64,000 nucleotides of DNA from Candidatus Caldarchaeum subterraneum (GCA_000270325.1 BA000048.1:614800-678799); one strand, 5' to 3'; positions 1 to 9,553 are shown, numbered from the stretch's first letter. Notes: a model not told the origin generated them from the sequence alone. Translations and numbers: made by a program.

Positions 1-90
1 CAACTCCTTCAAAACTTCTTCATAGTCGTCAGTATCCCAGCCCGGCTTAGGCTCCAGGTAGACACGCCACCAAGGAGGAACCTGAGTCAT
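1..90 (-). CDS. Partial gene at left edge, unknown product
   Basis: An ATG at 90 on the minus strand opens a frame that stays open to the window edge (30 codons), starting MTQVPPWWRVYLEPKPGWD. It lies 6 bases after the stop of the ABC ATPase gene and in the same direction, so it is probably the last or next gene of the transporter operon. No family is recognised from the visible residues, which are rich in Pro, Trp and acidic residues. The rest lies outside the window. Confidence 0.5.
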   Translation of the reverse strand, partial: MTQVPPWWRVYLEPKPGWDTDDYEEVLKEL

Positions 91-96
91 CCTGAC

Positions 97-1188
97 CTAG
101 AAAACCCTCTCCTCAGTCTGAGGATCAAACCCATGTATGGACTCGGTGTTGAAAACGGCGAATACCTTCTCCTTTTCTCTAAAGTCGGAGAGGCTGTCAA
201 CATAGCTTCTCAAAACGGTGGACCCGTTTCTAAGCTCTATTACCTGCGCTGTTCCAAGCGACTCTATGAAGCTGATTTCTGCCGGCAACGCGTTTCCTAC
301 GGGTTCTCTGCTTAGTGTTATTTCATGGGGTCTTATGCCGAGGATGATTTTTCTCGGCTCCCGCGATGTCTGGAAAAGTTCCAAGGCCTTGTTGCCGAGG
401 TGGATGTGGCCATCTCCTACAGAGGCGTAAACGATGTTCTCCACGAGCTTGACCTCGCTCTCGATGAGGTTTATGGTCGGTGAGCCGATGAAGTAGGCGA
501 CAAACTTGTTCGCGGGATAGCTGTAAATCTCCTCGGGCGAGCCCACTTGCAGCAGTTTACCGTTGTTCAGTATGCCTATTTTATCCGCTATAGCCATAGC
601 CTCAAGCTGGTCATGCGTGACATATAGAAAAGTGCCACGGACCTCGGAATGTATCCTCTGAAACTCCGACCTAAGAGCTTCTCGCAGTTTCGTGTCAAGG
701 TTGCTCAACGGCTCGTCGAAGATGTATACATTTGCTCTCCGCACTATGGCCTTCGCTATAGAAACCCTCTGCAAAATTCCGAAGTCTATCTGATGGCTTT
801 TCTTGTTGAGATGCTCCTCTATTTTGAGAAGTGATGCAACCTGCATAACTCTTTCACGTATCTCATTACGGTCGGTGGTCTCCCGCCTCAGCGCCAGCGC
901 TATGTTATCATAGATGTTGAGGCTTGGGTAGATGGATGGGAACTGGAAAACCATGGCGATGTTACGCTCTGAGGGAGAAAGTTCGGTGACATCTTCTCCT
1001 CCAAAATATACACTGCCACTGCTAGGCGTCTCAAGCCCCGCTATAATCCGCATGAGCGTGGTTTTCCCCGAACCGCTGGGCCCCAGCAGACAGAAAAAAC
1101 TACCGTCGTCAACATGTAGGCTCACGTTGTCAAGAGCCCTTGTCGTCTTGAAAAATTTTGAAACCCCCTTTGCTTCGACGCTGACCAA
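97..1188 (-). CDS. CUT1-type ABC transporter ATPase, degenerate signature motif
   Basis: Cytoplasmic ATPase subunit of a sugar/polyol-type ABC importer (MalK/UgpC family, about 363 residues, with a C-terminal OB-like regulatory region). Visible motifs are Walker A GPSGSGKTT, Q-loop VFQ, Walker B VYIFDEP and H-loop YVTHDQ. The ABC signature, normally LSGGQ, reads IDFGI just before LQRVSIAKA, so it is badly degenerate. The longer frame opens at 1272 inside the upstream gene. A TTG at 1188 gives a normal family N-terminus (MVSVEAKGVSKFF) and follows the upstream stop, so it is preferred. The partner ATPase at 1458-2540 keeps LSGGE but has lost its switch His, so the two probably form an obligate heterodimer with one working site. 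Confidence 0.88.
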   Translation of the reverse strand: MVSVEAKGVSKFFKTTRALDNVSLHVDDGSFFCLLGPSGSGKTTLMRIIAGLETPSSGSVYFGGEDVTELSPSERNIAMVFQFPSIYPSLNIYDNIALALRRETTDRNEIRERVMQVASLLKIEEHLNKKSHQIDFGILQRVSIAKAIVRRANVYIFDEPLSNLDTKLREALRSEFQRIHSEVRGTFLYVTHDQLEAMAIADKIGILNNGKLLQVGSPEEIYSYPANKFVAYFIGSPTINLIESEVKLVENIVYASVGDGHIHLGNKALELFQTSREPRKIILGIRPHEITLSREPVGNALPAEISFIESLGTAQVIELRNGSTVLRSYVDSLSDFREKEKVFAVFNTESIHGFDPQTEERVF

Positions 1189-1193
1189 CTTCT

Positions 1194-1457
1194 CTACACC
1201 ACCAGAATCGGCACCAAATAAATTGATAGAGCCACAAAGAAAACTACTGTGCCGACGAGGACCACAAGCCACTTAGCCATAGTCTTTCCATTAGCCTCGT
1301 CCGGGATGTATGTTGTGTAAACATACATGAATCCACCTATGCTCATGATGATGAAACCGTAGAGGAGAAGCTTGTCCATGAATGGCTGAAACAACAGCGC
1401 CAGCCCCGCAAAAGACAGCGCCAACCCGATTCTCTCGATGATGTTTTTCAGGTTCAA
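1194..1457 (-). CDS. Small two-to-three-helix membrane protein in ABC operon
   Basis: An 87-residue hydrophobic protein with a helix near residues 10-30, another near 32-50 and a third near 63-85. It starts with TTG at 1457 directly after the TAA of the ATPase gene. A strong Shine-Dalgarno (GGAGGTG) lies about nine bases upstream, inside that gene, so translation is probably coupled. It sits between the two ATPase genes of the importer. Glycerol-type ABC operons of proteobacteria (GlpSTPQV) also carry two ATPases and, as I recall, a small membrane protein (DUF2160). Similarity to that protein is only positional here. It may be an accessory transporter subunit. Confidence 0.65.
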   Translation of the reverse strand: MNLKNIIERIGLALSFAGLALLFQPFMDKLLLYGFIIMSIGGFMYVYTTYIPDEANGKTMAKWLVVLVGTVVFFVALSIYLVPILVV

Positions 1458-2540
1458 TTAGCCGAGCACCTCCCCGGTCGCTGCATCAAACAAAAGCGGC
1501 TTGTTACCATTTATTCCGATTTTCACCTCTTCACCGTATTGGTAGGTTTTCATTCCCTTGACAACGGTCTTCATCTCTATGCCGGAGACTTTCACCGTGA
1601 CGATGGTGTGTGTTCCAAGTCTCTCGGAGGAGACCACTTTGGCTATTAACAGGTTTTGTCCATGAACAGGCTCGAGCACCACATCTGCAGGCCTTATTGC
1701 GACCTCCACCTCTTTTCCATCGATGTTTCTTAGTCCAGTTTTGTTCAGAGTTAGCTGAAACTCCCCAGTGTCGAGGAATATGGCATCTTTGCCGAGTTTT
1801 ATTACACCTCTTAGAATGTTTGCTGTGGGGCTGCCAACAAAGGTTGCGACAAACTTGTTGCGGGGGTTTCTCAGTATGTTTATCGGCGTATCATATTGGA
1901 TTACCTGCCCTTCATTTATTAACGCAATTTTTTCCGCTACGGCGAAAGCCTCTAGGTAATCTGGTGTGGCATAGATAAGAGTCCGTTTAAGTTCTCGGTG
2001 CAATCGTTTAAACTCGGCCCGCATCTCTTCTCTAAGTTTTGCGTCGAGGTTTGAGATGGGCTCGTCTAGGAGGAGGACACGGGGTTCTCTGACAAGTGCG
2101 CGGGCTAGAGCCACGCGCTGCATCTCCCCGCCGCTGAGAGTAGCAGGCTCTTTCCGGCTGAGTAGATGAGATATCCTCAGTTTTTCCGCGACTCTGTGCA
2201 CGATGTCTTTAATCTCGTTCTCAGCCATTTTTCTCTCCCTCAGCGGGTAGGCGATGTTGTCGTAAACACTCATGTGCGGATAAAGTGCATATGTTTGGAA
2301 GAACATGGCCACGTTTCTCTCCCACGGCGGCGTATCCACCACGCTTTCGCCGTCGAACATTATATCACCTTTATCAGGCCTCTCCACACCCGCAATACAC
2401 TTCATCAAAGTTGTTTTACCGGCGCCTGTAGGCCCGAGCAGCGCAACGATGTCGCCTGACTCAACCGTGACATCCACTCCCCGCAGTGCCTGAACCTTGC
2501 CGAAGGATTTCCATAATGACTTGACTTCGACACGGGTCAT
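1458..2540 (-). CDS. CUT1-type ABC transporter ATPase, switch His replaced by Pro
   Basis: A 360-residue MalK/UgpC-family ATPase. Walker A is GPTGAGKTT (residues 36-44), followed by Q-loop FFQ, an intact signature LSGGEMQRV, Walker B VLLLDEP and D-loop SNLD. The H-loop, normally THDQ, reads ATPDYLEA, so the switch histidine that positions the gamma phosphate is Pro. The fault complements the companion ATPase, which has an intact His but a degenerate signature. The gene follows the permease without a gap (permease stop at 2541, ATG at 2540), consistent with one polycistronic operon from 6039 down to the left edge. Confidence 0.9.
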   Translation of the reverse strand: MTRVEVKSLWKSFGKVQALRGVDVTVESGDIVALLGPTGAGKTTLMKCIAGVERPDKGDIMFDGESVVDTPPWERNVAMFFQTYALYPHMSVYDNIAYPLRERKMAENEIKDIVHRVAEKLRISHLLSRKEPATLSGGEMQRVALARALVREPRVLLLDEPISNLDAKLREEMRAEFKRLHRELKRTLIYATPDYLEAFAVAEKIALINEGQVIQYDTPINILRNPRNKFVATFVGSPTANILRGVIKLGKDAIFLDTGEFQLTLNKTGLRNIDGKEVEVAIRPADVVLEPVHGQNLLIAKVVSSERLGTHTIVTVKVSGIEMKTVVKGMKTYQYGEEVKIGINGNKPLLFDAATGEVLG

Positions 2541-3449
2541 TTACTGCCCACCTCTGACTGTGCCGAAAGTCATTCCACGGAGTAGGTAACGCTGCAGTAG
2601 GAAGATTAGAACGAGAGCGGGCAGTATGTAGAGTGTTTCAATGGCTGCTATCAGGCCCCAGTTGATTCCAACCTCGCCTCTTGTGCTGGCTATTAGGACT
2701 GGCACGGTTCTGGTTGTCCGCTCTGTCAACAACAGTGCGAAGAGAAACTCGTTCCAGACGTTGATTATCAAGAAGCCTATCGTGGCGCCCAAGCCTACAG
2801 CAACCTGTGGAAGCGCTATTTTCCTGAAGACCCTTAGAGGAGGCGAGCCGTCTACAAAAGCCGCCTGCTCAATATCCTTGGGTATGTCGTCGAAGAAGCT
2901 TTTCATCATCCAGATGGCGAAGGGGAGGTTGAACATTGTGTAGAGCAGGATTAGGCCAAGGTATGTGTTGTAGAGGCCGATTGAGCGGTAGAAGAAGTAG
3001 ATGGGGATGGCGACCACTATGCCGGGGAGCATTCTCGTGGAGAGGATGAAAAACATCAGCGTGTTCGTGCCGAGTGGCTTGTATCGGGAGAAACTGTATG
3101 CCGCGAGGACGCCTATCACGATTGCGAGTGCTATGCTGAACGATGTTACGACGAAGCTGTTGAAGAAGAAGATTTCCGCGCCTGTTGCGAGTTCAAGCTC
3201 CTGCCCCGTAATAGCCTCTATCTCTGTCTGGCGTTTGAGGAATATGTCGATAAAGTTTCTAAAAGTCGGTTCCCATATGAAGAGAGGAGGGGTACTGAAG
3301 GCCTGGGCTCTTGTCTTGAGAGATGTAGCGATAAGCCAGAAAAGCGGAAAGATGAAGAAACCAACCGTCACAATCACTGCAGCGTAGGTGGCTATTGACT
3401 TGATGATTTTCCGGGCCTTGCGGTTACCCCGTCTGTTATTGTTTGCCAT
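2541..3449 (-). CDS. ABC sugar-type permease, MalG-like
   Basis: A 302-residue inner-membrane subunit of a binding-protein-dependent importer. It has a basic N-terminus, about six transmembrane helices and the cytoplasmic EAA loop that docks on the ATPase (IEQAAFVDGSPPLRVFRKIA followed by LPQ). The N-terminal region 'FPLFWLIATSLKT' is typical of MalG-type partners. It is preceded after two bases by the MalF-like permease, so the two make the usual heterodimeric channel. The substrate cannot be told from the sequence. Confidence 0.92.
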   Translation of the reverse strand: MANNNRRGNRKARKIIKSIATYAAVIVTVGFFIFPLFWLIATSLKTRAQAFSTPPLFIWEPTFRNFIDIFLKRQTEIEAITGQELELATGAEIFFFNSFVVTSFSIALAIVIGVLAAYSFSRYKPLGTNTLMFFILSTRMLPGIVVAIPIYFFYRSIGLYNTYLGLILLYTMFNLPFAIWMMKSFFDDIPKDIEQAAFVDGSPPLRVFRKIALPQVAVGLGATIGFLIINVWNEFLFALLLTERTTRTVPVLIASTRGEVGINWGLIAAIETLYILPALVLIFLLQRYLLRGMTFGTVRGGQ

Positions 3450-3451
3450 GG

Positions 3452-4327
3452 CTACTCCCTCCTGCTCAGCCTCAGATAGAGGTTGGTCAACAATATTATT
3501 ATAATTAGGAATATGAAGGCCAGGGCAGTCGCCTCACCTGTCCGGAAGAACTGGAAAGCTGTGCGGTAGATGGTGATTGACAGCACCTCTGTGAGTGTGC
3601 CAGGGCCTCCTCCCGTGAGGGTGAAAATTGTGTCGAATGTTCTGAAGGCGTCCATGGTTCGGAACAGGAGAGCCAACGCAACCAAGGGCTTTATCTTGGG
3701 CCAGACAACGTATCTGAACTTGTTTATCCAAGAAAGCCTGTCTATCTCAGAGGATTCCAGCATGTGCTTGGGTATAGCCTCCAGTCCAGCGAGTATGAAG
3801 AGCATCATGAATGGCGACCACTGCCATACATCCATGAAAACTACCGCCAGCATGGGTTGCTGGGAAAGCATTCTGACTCTCTGGCCTGTGAGGAGTTCGG
3901 CGAAGTAGGTGAAGACGCCGAAGGTGGCGTCGTAGATGTAGCGGAAGAATATGCCCACGGCGACAGGGGCTATGAGAAGTGGCGTGGTCACCAAGGTGAT
4001 TGCAATACGCCGTCCCTTGAACTTTGTGTAGAAGAGATGTGCTAGCGCAAACCCAACCAAAAACTCGAGAACAACAGCATATAGCACAAACTGGCCTGTT
4101 GTGATGAACCTGCGCCATACCTCGCCGCTATTCAGAAGCCGTGAGTAGTTGTCTACGCCGACGTACACGGGGGGGTCTCCTCTGAGAGCGTTGTAGGAGT
4201 AGAAGCTAAGCCCGAGGGCCCATATCAGGGGAAATATCACCAGAAAGATTACGAGAGCTACGGCTGGAGTAATCAAAATTACTGGGAAAGTTCTGTAACT
4301 TAGTGGTCTCAAATCCCTACGACCCAT
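3452..4327 (-). CDS. ABC sugar-type permease, MalF-like
   Basis: A 291-residue membrane subunit with about six helices and the EAA-type loop (MLESSEIDRLSWINKFRYVV). The 'TLTGGGPGTLTEVLSI' segment is characteristic of MalF/UgpA-type permeases. It lies 35 bases after the substrate-binding protein gene and two bases before the MalG-like permease. It presumably forms the channel with that protein and docks on the unequal ATPase pair downstream. Confidence 0.92.
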   Translation of the reverse strand: MGRRDLRPLSYRTFPVILITPAVALVIFLVIFPLIWALGLSFYSYNALRGDPPVYVGVDNYSRLLNSGEVWRRFITTGQFVLYAVVLEFLVGFALAHLFYTKFKGRRIAITLVTTPLLIAPVAVGIFFRYIYDATFGVFTYFAELLTGQRVRMLSQQPMLAVVFMDVWQWSPFMMLFILAGLEAIPKHMLESSEIDRLSWINKFRYVVWPKIKPLVALALLFRTMDAFRTFDTIFTLTGGGPGTLTEVLSITIYRTAFQFFRTGEATALAFIFLIIIILLTNLYLRLSRRE

Positions 4328-4362
4328 CCCAAAAAAGAGGGAAAAGAGAGTGGGATTTATTT

Positions 4363-6039
4363 TTAGCTAATGGGCAGCCCTTGTCTGATGAGCTGCGCAA
4401 CGTTTTTCGCCGGCTTTCCGTATTGGGCGAACGCCTGTGGATAGTTTTCTCTCTCGATTATTTCTTTGTGTCTTCTTGCAAGATTGTCGAGAGCTGTTCG
4501 TGGGCTTACTGCTCCGGCCAGGGCGGAGTGTATCTCCTCCTGAACAGCCGTCAACATCTCTGCGAAGAAGGGCACGTTCCAGAAGTCTACTTGGAAGGGT
4601 ATGGAGTCCGCGTATGCTCTGTTGTATGGTGTGAGGTTTCTGAACCACTCTGTTTGGACGATGTCCTTGATGCATACACCGCCTCCTCCCTCAGCCCATT
4701 TCCGCTGGTTCTGCGGCTGGAACCAATACTTGATGAACGCCAGAGCTTCTACAACACGGTCGCTGTATGCGTTTATGCACATCGGCTGACCCCCTATTCC
4801 GCTGTATCTTCTGAAGATGCCGTCATCACCACGATGCCCCGGCGGGGGAACCACTCTAATAAGGTTGTGGACCTTTGAGGCAGCTGGGTCGAACAAGCTT
4901 GGCAGGAAACCAGCCCAGTTGTATATCATGGCCACACGACCGGCCTGCATCACCGCGTTGCTCTCGTCGAACCATATCTCCAACGCGTTAGGCGGCGAAT
5001 ACTGGACCAGGGATGCGTAGAATTCAAGGGCTTTTACAGCTCTTTCGCTGTTTATGTAGCCATCAACCTCTCCTGTTTCTGGGTCCCACCAGTATTCACC
5101 ATGGCAGTACAGCATTGAGCCGAATGGGCAGGCTATTGCGTCGTATGCTCTCGACATGTGGACGGCGATTCCGTAGAAATCTTCTTCAAGCCTCTTACCT
5201 GCTAATTCGTCGCCTGCCTTTCTTGTGAAGAACTTGGCTATGTCACGTATCTGGTACCAGTCAAGCTGGTTGGGGTACCAGTCCTCATAATTGGCCGGCA
5301 GGTCGTAGCCGTATTCTGCTTTGAAGTTTTCACGCTCGGTTGGATGAGTGAAGAGGTCGTGTCTGTAGACAAATAGCAGGACATCGCCTTCGTGGGCAAA
5401 CCCTACTATGTTGTTGTAGTTGCCCTGCGGGAAGGTCATGTAGAAGTACACGAGAGCTGGGTCAAACCTGTTAAGAAGCTGCTGAAGCTCAGGGTCTCTC
5501 GCTATGTAGTCGTTGAGGCGTCTGATGTGGCCTCCGACATAGAACTGGCCAAGCCACTGGCTGTCCGATATGAGGAGAGTGGGCTCCTTGGACCGCGCAA
5601 TCAGGGTTGTGGAAAGCCTCTCAAATATTACGTCCCAAGGTATGAGGTCCATCTTAACTTCGACAGCTTTTCCGATGTTGGCCTTAGACCATGCGGGGAA
5701 ATCCTGTGCTATGAGGCCTGTAAGCCTGCCTGGCAACCACTCTGGTGAAGCAAAAGTTAAGCTGACTTCGGGGGTTATGGGCCCTGTTTCACCAGTCACA
5801 GTCCTGGTTACTGTGGAGGTGACTGTAGCGGTATTTGTAACGGTGTTTGTGACAGTGACGGTTTGACCTCCTCCGCCAGCCGTGACTGTTCTGGTGACGG
5901 TTGCTGCTTGCTGGCCCGATGTCCCGGCTAAATAGCCTGCAAGTCCTCCGACAACGCCTGTCACGACAGCCGCGGTAGCGACTTTCGCACCTGTGCTCAG
6001 CGCTTTCCTCCGCGTGACGTTATATTTTTCCAGATTCAT
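4363..6039 (-). CDS. ABC substrate-binding protein with Tat-like anchor and TVT stalk
   Basis: An extracellular solute-binding protein (family 1 type) of about 558 residues from the ATG at 6039. The N-terminus has NVTRRKALS followed by a Gly-rich hydrophobic helix ending GYLAG, then about 45 residues of Thr-Val repeats that look like a stalk, then the binding domain. No obvious cleavage site follows the helix, so it is probably held in the membrane by its N-terminus. A TATA-like box at 6062-6076 lies about 30 bases before this ATG, so the start is nearly leaderless; the longer frame to 6054 uses TTG. It is the first gene of the minus-strand importer operon. Confidence 0.85.
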   Translation of the reverse strand: MNLEKYNVTRRKALSTGAKVATAAVVTGVVGGLAGYLAGTSGQQAATVTRTVTAGGGGQTVTVTNTVTNTATVTSTVTRTVTGETGPITPEVSLTFASPEWLPGRLTGLIAQDFPAWSKANIGKAVEVKMDLIPWDVIFERLSTTLIARSKEPTLLISDSQWLGQFYVGGHIRRLNDYIARDPELQQLLNRFDPALVYFYMTFPQGNYNNIVGFAHEGDVLLFVYRHDLFTHPTERENFKAEYGYDLPANYEDWYPNQLDWYQIRDIAKFFTRKAGDELAGKRLEEDFYGIAVHMSRAYDAIACPFGSMLYCHGEYWWDPETGEVDGYINSERAVKALEFYASLVQYSPPNALEIWFDESNAVMQAGRVAMIYNWAGFLPSLFDPAASKVHNLIRVVPPPGHRGDDGIFRRYSGIGGQPMCINAYSDRVVEALAFIKYWFQPQNQRKWAEGGGGVCIKDIVQTEWFRNLTPYNRAYADSIPFQVDFWNVPFFAEMLTAVQEEIHSALAGAVSPRTALDNLARRHKEIIERENYPQAFAQYGKPAKNVAQLIRQGLPIS

Positions 6040-6061
6040 CGACAAATTTTGCAATATATGT

Positions 6062-6076
6062 TGGATATAAACTTAT
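6062..6076 (-). promoter_or_regulatory. TATA-like promoter for the first ABC operon
   Basis: On the minus strand the stretch reads AAGTTTATATCC, centred about 30 bases upstream of the ATG at 6039. No Shine-Dalgarno precedes that ATG, so a leaderless or near-leaderless transcript is likely. A separate plus-strand box, TTTTTTATG at about 6121-6129, sits about 26 bases before the ATG at 6152 of the divergent aldehyde dehydrogenase gene. Confidence 0.5.
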
Positions 6077-6151
6077 TCCGGACTTCGTAGAAATTATGTG
6101 AAATTTGAAATCTATGTAGAGTTTTTTATGTTGGTTTGTGTAGTCGGGTTT

Positions 6152-7606
6152 ATGGCAAGCGTATATCCGTGTATCATAAATGGTGAGCGGGTTCAGGCTG
6201 GTGGTTTAGGTGTTTTCGAGGACCGGAACCCGGCGGATGTGGAGGAGGTTGTTGCTGTTTTCCCGCTTCTAAGCAGAGAGGATGCGAAAAACGCCATAGA
6301 CTCGGCGGAGAAGGCTTTTGAGAAATGGGCCGCCCTTTCTCCCCTACAGCGTGGAAAATATCTCGTCAAGGCTGCACAAATCATGGAGAACGAGGCGGAG
6401 GAGCTGGCGAGGATTCTGACGAGGGAAGAGGGTAAAACCCTTAACGAGAGCAGGGCTGAGGTGGCACGCGCCATAGATATTTTCAGGTTCTACGGCGTGA
6501 TGGGCAGCCGTTTGAGAGGAGAGTTCACTCCCTCCACCGACCCACGGACACATCTATTCACCCTGAGAGAACCCCTCGGTGTTGTCTCGATAATAACGCC
6601 ATGGAACTTCCCCATAGCCATACCGTCTTGGAAAATTGCGCCAGCACTTATCTGCGGAAACACGGTGGTTTTCAAGCCGGCAAGCTACACTCCGCTGATA
6701 GGCTACAAGATAGTCGAGGCTCTTCACTCCGCGGGCATACCGCCTGGTGTGGTGAACTTTGTCACAGGCTCGGGTGGCGAGGTTGGGGCGGAACTCATTA
6801 TAAACGATAAAGTTGACGCAATCTCTTTCACAGGCTCGGCCGAGGTTGGGGAGGAAATCAAGCAATACGCCTGCAGGTCAAACATACGTGTTCAGCTGGA
6901 GCTCGGCGGCAAAAACCCCTCGGTTGTTCTCGAGGATGCTGACCTAGGTAAAGCTGTGGAGATGGTTACTAGGGCCGCTTTCGGGTTGACTGGCCAAGCA
7001 TGCACAGCCACCAGCAGGGCAATTGTTGTCGAGAAAATCGCTAAACAATTTGAGGAGAAGCTGGTTGAACGCGTTAAGCAGATACGTGTGGGTAACGGGT
7101 TGGCTGATGGTGTGGAGATGGGCCCCGTGGTAGGCGAAAAAGAGCTGAAGAAAATCCTCTCATACGTGGACATCGGTCTTCGAGAGGGGGCCAAACTCCT
7201 CATCGGAGGAAAAAGACTAACTTCGTCAGAGCACGCGAAGGGGTTCTTCCTCGAGCCGACAATATTCACCAACGTCACACCCGACATGAAGATAGCGCAA
7301 GAAGAAATATTCGGACCCGTTTTATCCATCATACATGTGAGTGACTTTGACGAGGCTGTGGAGGTTGCGAACAAAATTGACTATGGATTGTCCGCCTCCG
7401 TGTTTACAACGAGTTTGCCACGGGCCTTCGAATTCATTCACCGTGTACAAGCAGGTGTTGTGAAGGTCAACAAGCCGACGACCGGACTCGAGTTTCAGGT
7501 GCCTTTCGGAGGATACAAAAGGTCAAGCTATGGCGACATAAAGGAGCAGGGAGAAACTGCTCTGGACTTCTACTCCAAGCTCAAGACTGTTTACCTCGGC
7601 TACTGA
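6152..7606 (+). CDS. Aldehyde dehydrogenase, likely 2,5-dioxopentanoate (KGSA) or succinate-semialdehyde type
   Basis: NAD(P)-dependent ALDH-superfamily enzyme of about 484 residues. Motifs are the active-site Asn region [14 protein letters not shown], the NAD-binding TGSAEVG, the general-base Glu in LELGGKNPS and the nucleophilic Cys in [11 protein letters not shown]. The open frame begins at 6098 with a hydrophobic leader that is implausible for a soluble ALDH. The ATG at 6152 lies about 26 bases after a TTTTTTATG box and is preferred. The convergent neighbour is a KdaD-like dehydratase whose product would be 2,5-dioxopentanoate, so oxidation to 2-oxoglutarate is the best-supported role. 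The 3' ends of the two genes overlap by 26 bases. Confidence 0.85.
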   Translation: MASVYPCIINGERVQAGGLGVFEDRNPADVEEVVAVFPLLSREDAKNAIDSAEKAFEKWAALSPLQRGKYLVKAAQIMENEAEELARILTREEGKTLNESRAEVARAIDIFRFYGVMGSRLRGEFTPSTDPRTHLFTLREPLGVVSIITPWNFPIAIPSWKIAPALICGNTVVFKPASYTPLIGYKIVEALHSAGIPPGVVNFVTGSGGEVGAELIINDKVDAISFTGSAEVGEEIKQYACRSNIRVQLELGGKNPSVVLEDADLGKAVEMVTRAAFGLTGQACTATSRAIVVEKIAKQFEEKLVERVKQIRVGNGLADGVEMGPVVGEKELKKILSYVDIGLREGAKLLIGGKRLTSSEHAKGFFLEPTIFTNVTPDMKIAQEEIFGPVLSIIHVSDFDEAVEVANKIDYGLSASVFTTSLPRAFEFIHRVQAGVVKVNKPTTGLEFQVPFGGYKRSSYGDIKEQGETALDFYSKLKTVYLGY

Positions 7607-8507
7607 GACGCCGAATTCTGTTTCGGAGAACACCGATTTTCTCAATCTCTATCTCCACGACATCACCGTCCTGAAGCGAAAAATCATCAGGAGGCACTAT
7701 ACCCGTCCCCGTCAATAAAACAGAACCTGCCGGGATAACGTTGTCTAAAACCCAGTAGTGAATAAGCTCCTCGAAACTGCGTTTGAGCCTTGCCGTCGAA
7801 GTCGAGCCTTCGTAAACTTTTTCACCGCCCCGGTAGATGGCCATGGTGATTGTGAGGTTTTTCGCGTCGCCGACGCTTTCCTGGGTAGAGATGACTGGGC
7901 CCAGTGCACAGCTTCCCCTGTAGATTTTTGCCTGCGGAAGATACAGCGGGTTTTCACCTTCTATATCTCTCGCGGAAAGGTCGTTGCCTATAGTGTATCC
8001 GAGTATCTCGTGTCTTGGGCCTATGATTAGGGCAAGTTCAGGCTCGGGCACTGACCAGTTGGTGTCGCTTCGGATGAACGCGTCCTCTCCGGGGCCGACA
8101 CATCGTGAAGGAGTTGCCTTGAAAAATATCTCGGGCCTTTTCGCTTCATAGACCCTGTCGTAAATCCCTTTAGCGACAGTCTCATATTCGCGGGCTTCAC
8201 GGCTACGAAGATATGTTACACCAGCGCCCCATACCTCGGGTGGAAGAAGCGGTATCAGTAGACGTGGAGATTTGTCCACCTCACCAAGCTGCTGCGGAAG
8301 CCTCACCCGCCTAATTCTCCTATCTTTCTTCACAACGTCACGGACATACTGTTCGATGGAGACTTTTTTGCTCTGCGCCTCCTTGAACAGCGTTAGAAAG
8401 CCTCTTGGGCCACCGTAGCGTGGGTTGGATAAAACCAGAGCCTCTTCATCATCCACTATGGCGAGACGTTTCCCAAGCCTCGGAACCATTATCCTCGCTA
8501 TTTTCAT
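7581..8507 (-). CDS. FAH-family 2-keto-3-deoxy-sugar-acid dehydratase, KdaD-like
   Basis: A 308-residue fumarylacetoacetase-fold protein. The C-terminal catalytic domain (from about residue 90) holds the metal ligands expected for the fold: the Glu pair in VPEPELALI and the Asp in [13 protein letters not shown]. The segment [18 protein letters not shown] resembles the archaeal 2-keto-3-deoxy-D-arabinonate dehydratase of Sulfolobus, which feeds 2,5-dioxopentanoate to an ALDH. The adjacent ALDH fits that pathway. It is read six bases after the SDR gene, so those two are probably co-transcribed. Another FAH activity (acylpyruvase, 2,4-diketo-acid hydrolase) cannot be excluded. Confidence 0.8.
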   Translation of the reverse strand: MKIARIMVPRLGKRLAIVDDEEALVLSNPRYGGPRGFLTLFKEAQSKKVSIEQYVRDVVKKDRRIRRVRLPQQLGEVDKSPRLLIPLLPPEVWGAGVTYLRSREAREYETVAKGIYDRVYEAKRPEIFFKATPSRCVGPGEDAFIRSDTNWSVPEPELALIIGPRHEILGYTIGNDLSARDIEGENPLYLPQAKIYRGSCALGPVISTQESVGDAKNLTITMAIYRGGEKVYEGSTSTARLKRSFEELIHYWVLDNVIPAGSVLLTGTGIVPPDDFSLQDGDVVEIEIEKIGVLRNRIRRLSSRGKQS

Positions 8508-8513
8508 AACTAT

Positions 8514-9476
8514 TCACTGCTGTGGAAGAGCAAGTTCTCCTGCGGCTTTGACGCGTTGATAGATTTGATAGGTTTCCATGAGCCCGTCCTTGACCGATGT
8601 ATAGTGCATGTCTTTGATGTCTCTTCTAAAGGCCGTGTCATCGACAGCGTAAGCCACAGGCAGCGGGCTGTCGGCGTATGAAATAAGGTCACATGCGTCG
8701 GGAACTATTTTGCAGATGGTGTCGACGACCTCGGAGACGGAGACGACGGGGCCGCCTAGGTTGTAGACTTTTGCTCCGGAGGGGTTGGCGAATGCTGCTG
8801 CGACGAAGGACTCGGCAACATCGGCCGCGTATTGCATGGAGACTTTTCCACCGAACCTTATCTTGAAGGGTTTCTTTAGAATGGCTGCTTTAAGCGCTGT
8901 CGTCACGTCGGAGGTTACACCAACATCTCTTCCGAAGCCGTAGACGGTGTGCGGTCTCAGCCCCACGCTCGGTATACCGTTCTCAACCCAGTAAGCGTAC
9001 GCCGACAACTCGTTACAAACCTTAAAGGCGCCGTAATGAGTTGTAGGCTTTAGCGGGGCATCCTCGTTCAACGGTTTTTCACCATAAAGCTCCTGAGGCC
9101 CATAAACAGCAAACGAGCTCGCGTACACGATGTTTTTTACACCACCATATTTTTTCGCCGCCTCGAAAATTTTCAGGAAACCAACCACGTTCACCAACCC
9201 GCCGTTGACAGGGTCAGCTCTACACTGTGGAATCTGTAAAGCGGCCAAGTGAATTATCCTCTCGACATCGTGCTTCCTCAACACTTTGTCGAGGTCTGAT
9301 GCGTTGCGTAAATCGAGTGTTGTGAAGGGTAGAGATTCGGGGTTGTCTATCAGGTATTTGAGCCGCGAGGTGTCGAAGCGGATGTCTGATAGGATGAATT
9401 TGACGCCTTTCTGGTGCAGGTTGCGGACCACCCAAGCCCCTATGAACCCTGTGGCTCCTGTGACTAATACAGTCAT
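8514..9476 (-). CDS. Extended SDR, NAD-dependent sugar epimerase/dehydrogenase
   Basis: A 320-residue extended short-chain dehydrogenase. It has the nucleotide-binding GATGFIG at the N-terminus, an Asp in LSDIRFD that suggests NAD preference, SSFAVYG, and the catalytic Tyr-Lys pair in THYGAFKVCN. The closest functional groups are UDP-sugar epimerases and uronate or aldose dehydrogenases. Because it sits directly upstream of a KdaD-like gene, oxidation of an aldose or uronate at the head of the sugar-acid pathway is a reasonable guess. The start ATG lies 77 bases from the divergent aldolase gene. Confidence 0.8.
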   Translation of the reverse strand: MTVLVTGATGFIGAWVVRNLHQKGVKFILSDIRFDTSRLKYLIDNPESLPFTTLDLRNASDLDKVLRKHDVERIIHLAALQIPQCRADPVNGGLVNVVGFLKIFEAAKKYGGVKNIVYASSFAVYGPQELYGEKPLNEDAPLKPTTHYGAFKVCNELSAYAYWVENGIPSVGLRPHTVYGFGRDVGVTSDVTTALKAAILKKPFKIRFGGKVSMQYAADVAESFVAAAFANPSGAKVYNLGGPVVSVSEVVDTICKIVPDACDLISYADSPLPVAYAVDDTAFRRDIKDMHYTSVKDGLMETYQIYQRVKAAGELALPQQ

Positions 9477-9553
9477 GGGTTTATGTCTGAATGCTTGCTT
9501 TAATGGGTTTTGTGGCTATTGTTTATTTACCGCTGTATGTTTCATGACCTGTC

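Noticed and set aside
4303..4878. 191-codon plus-strand frame
   Set aside because: Antisense to the substrate-binding protein gene, with no domain; a shadow of real coding sequence.
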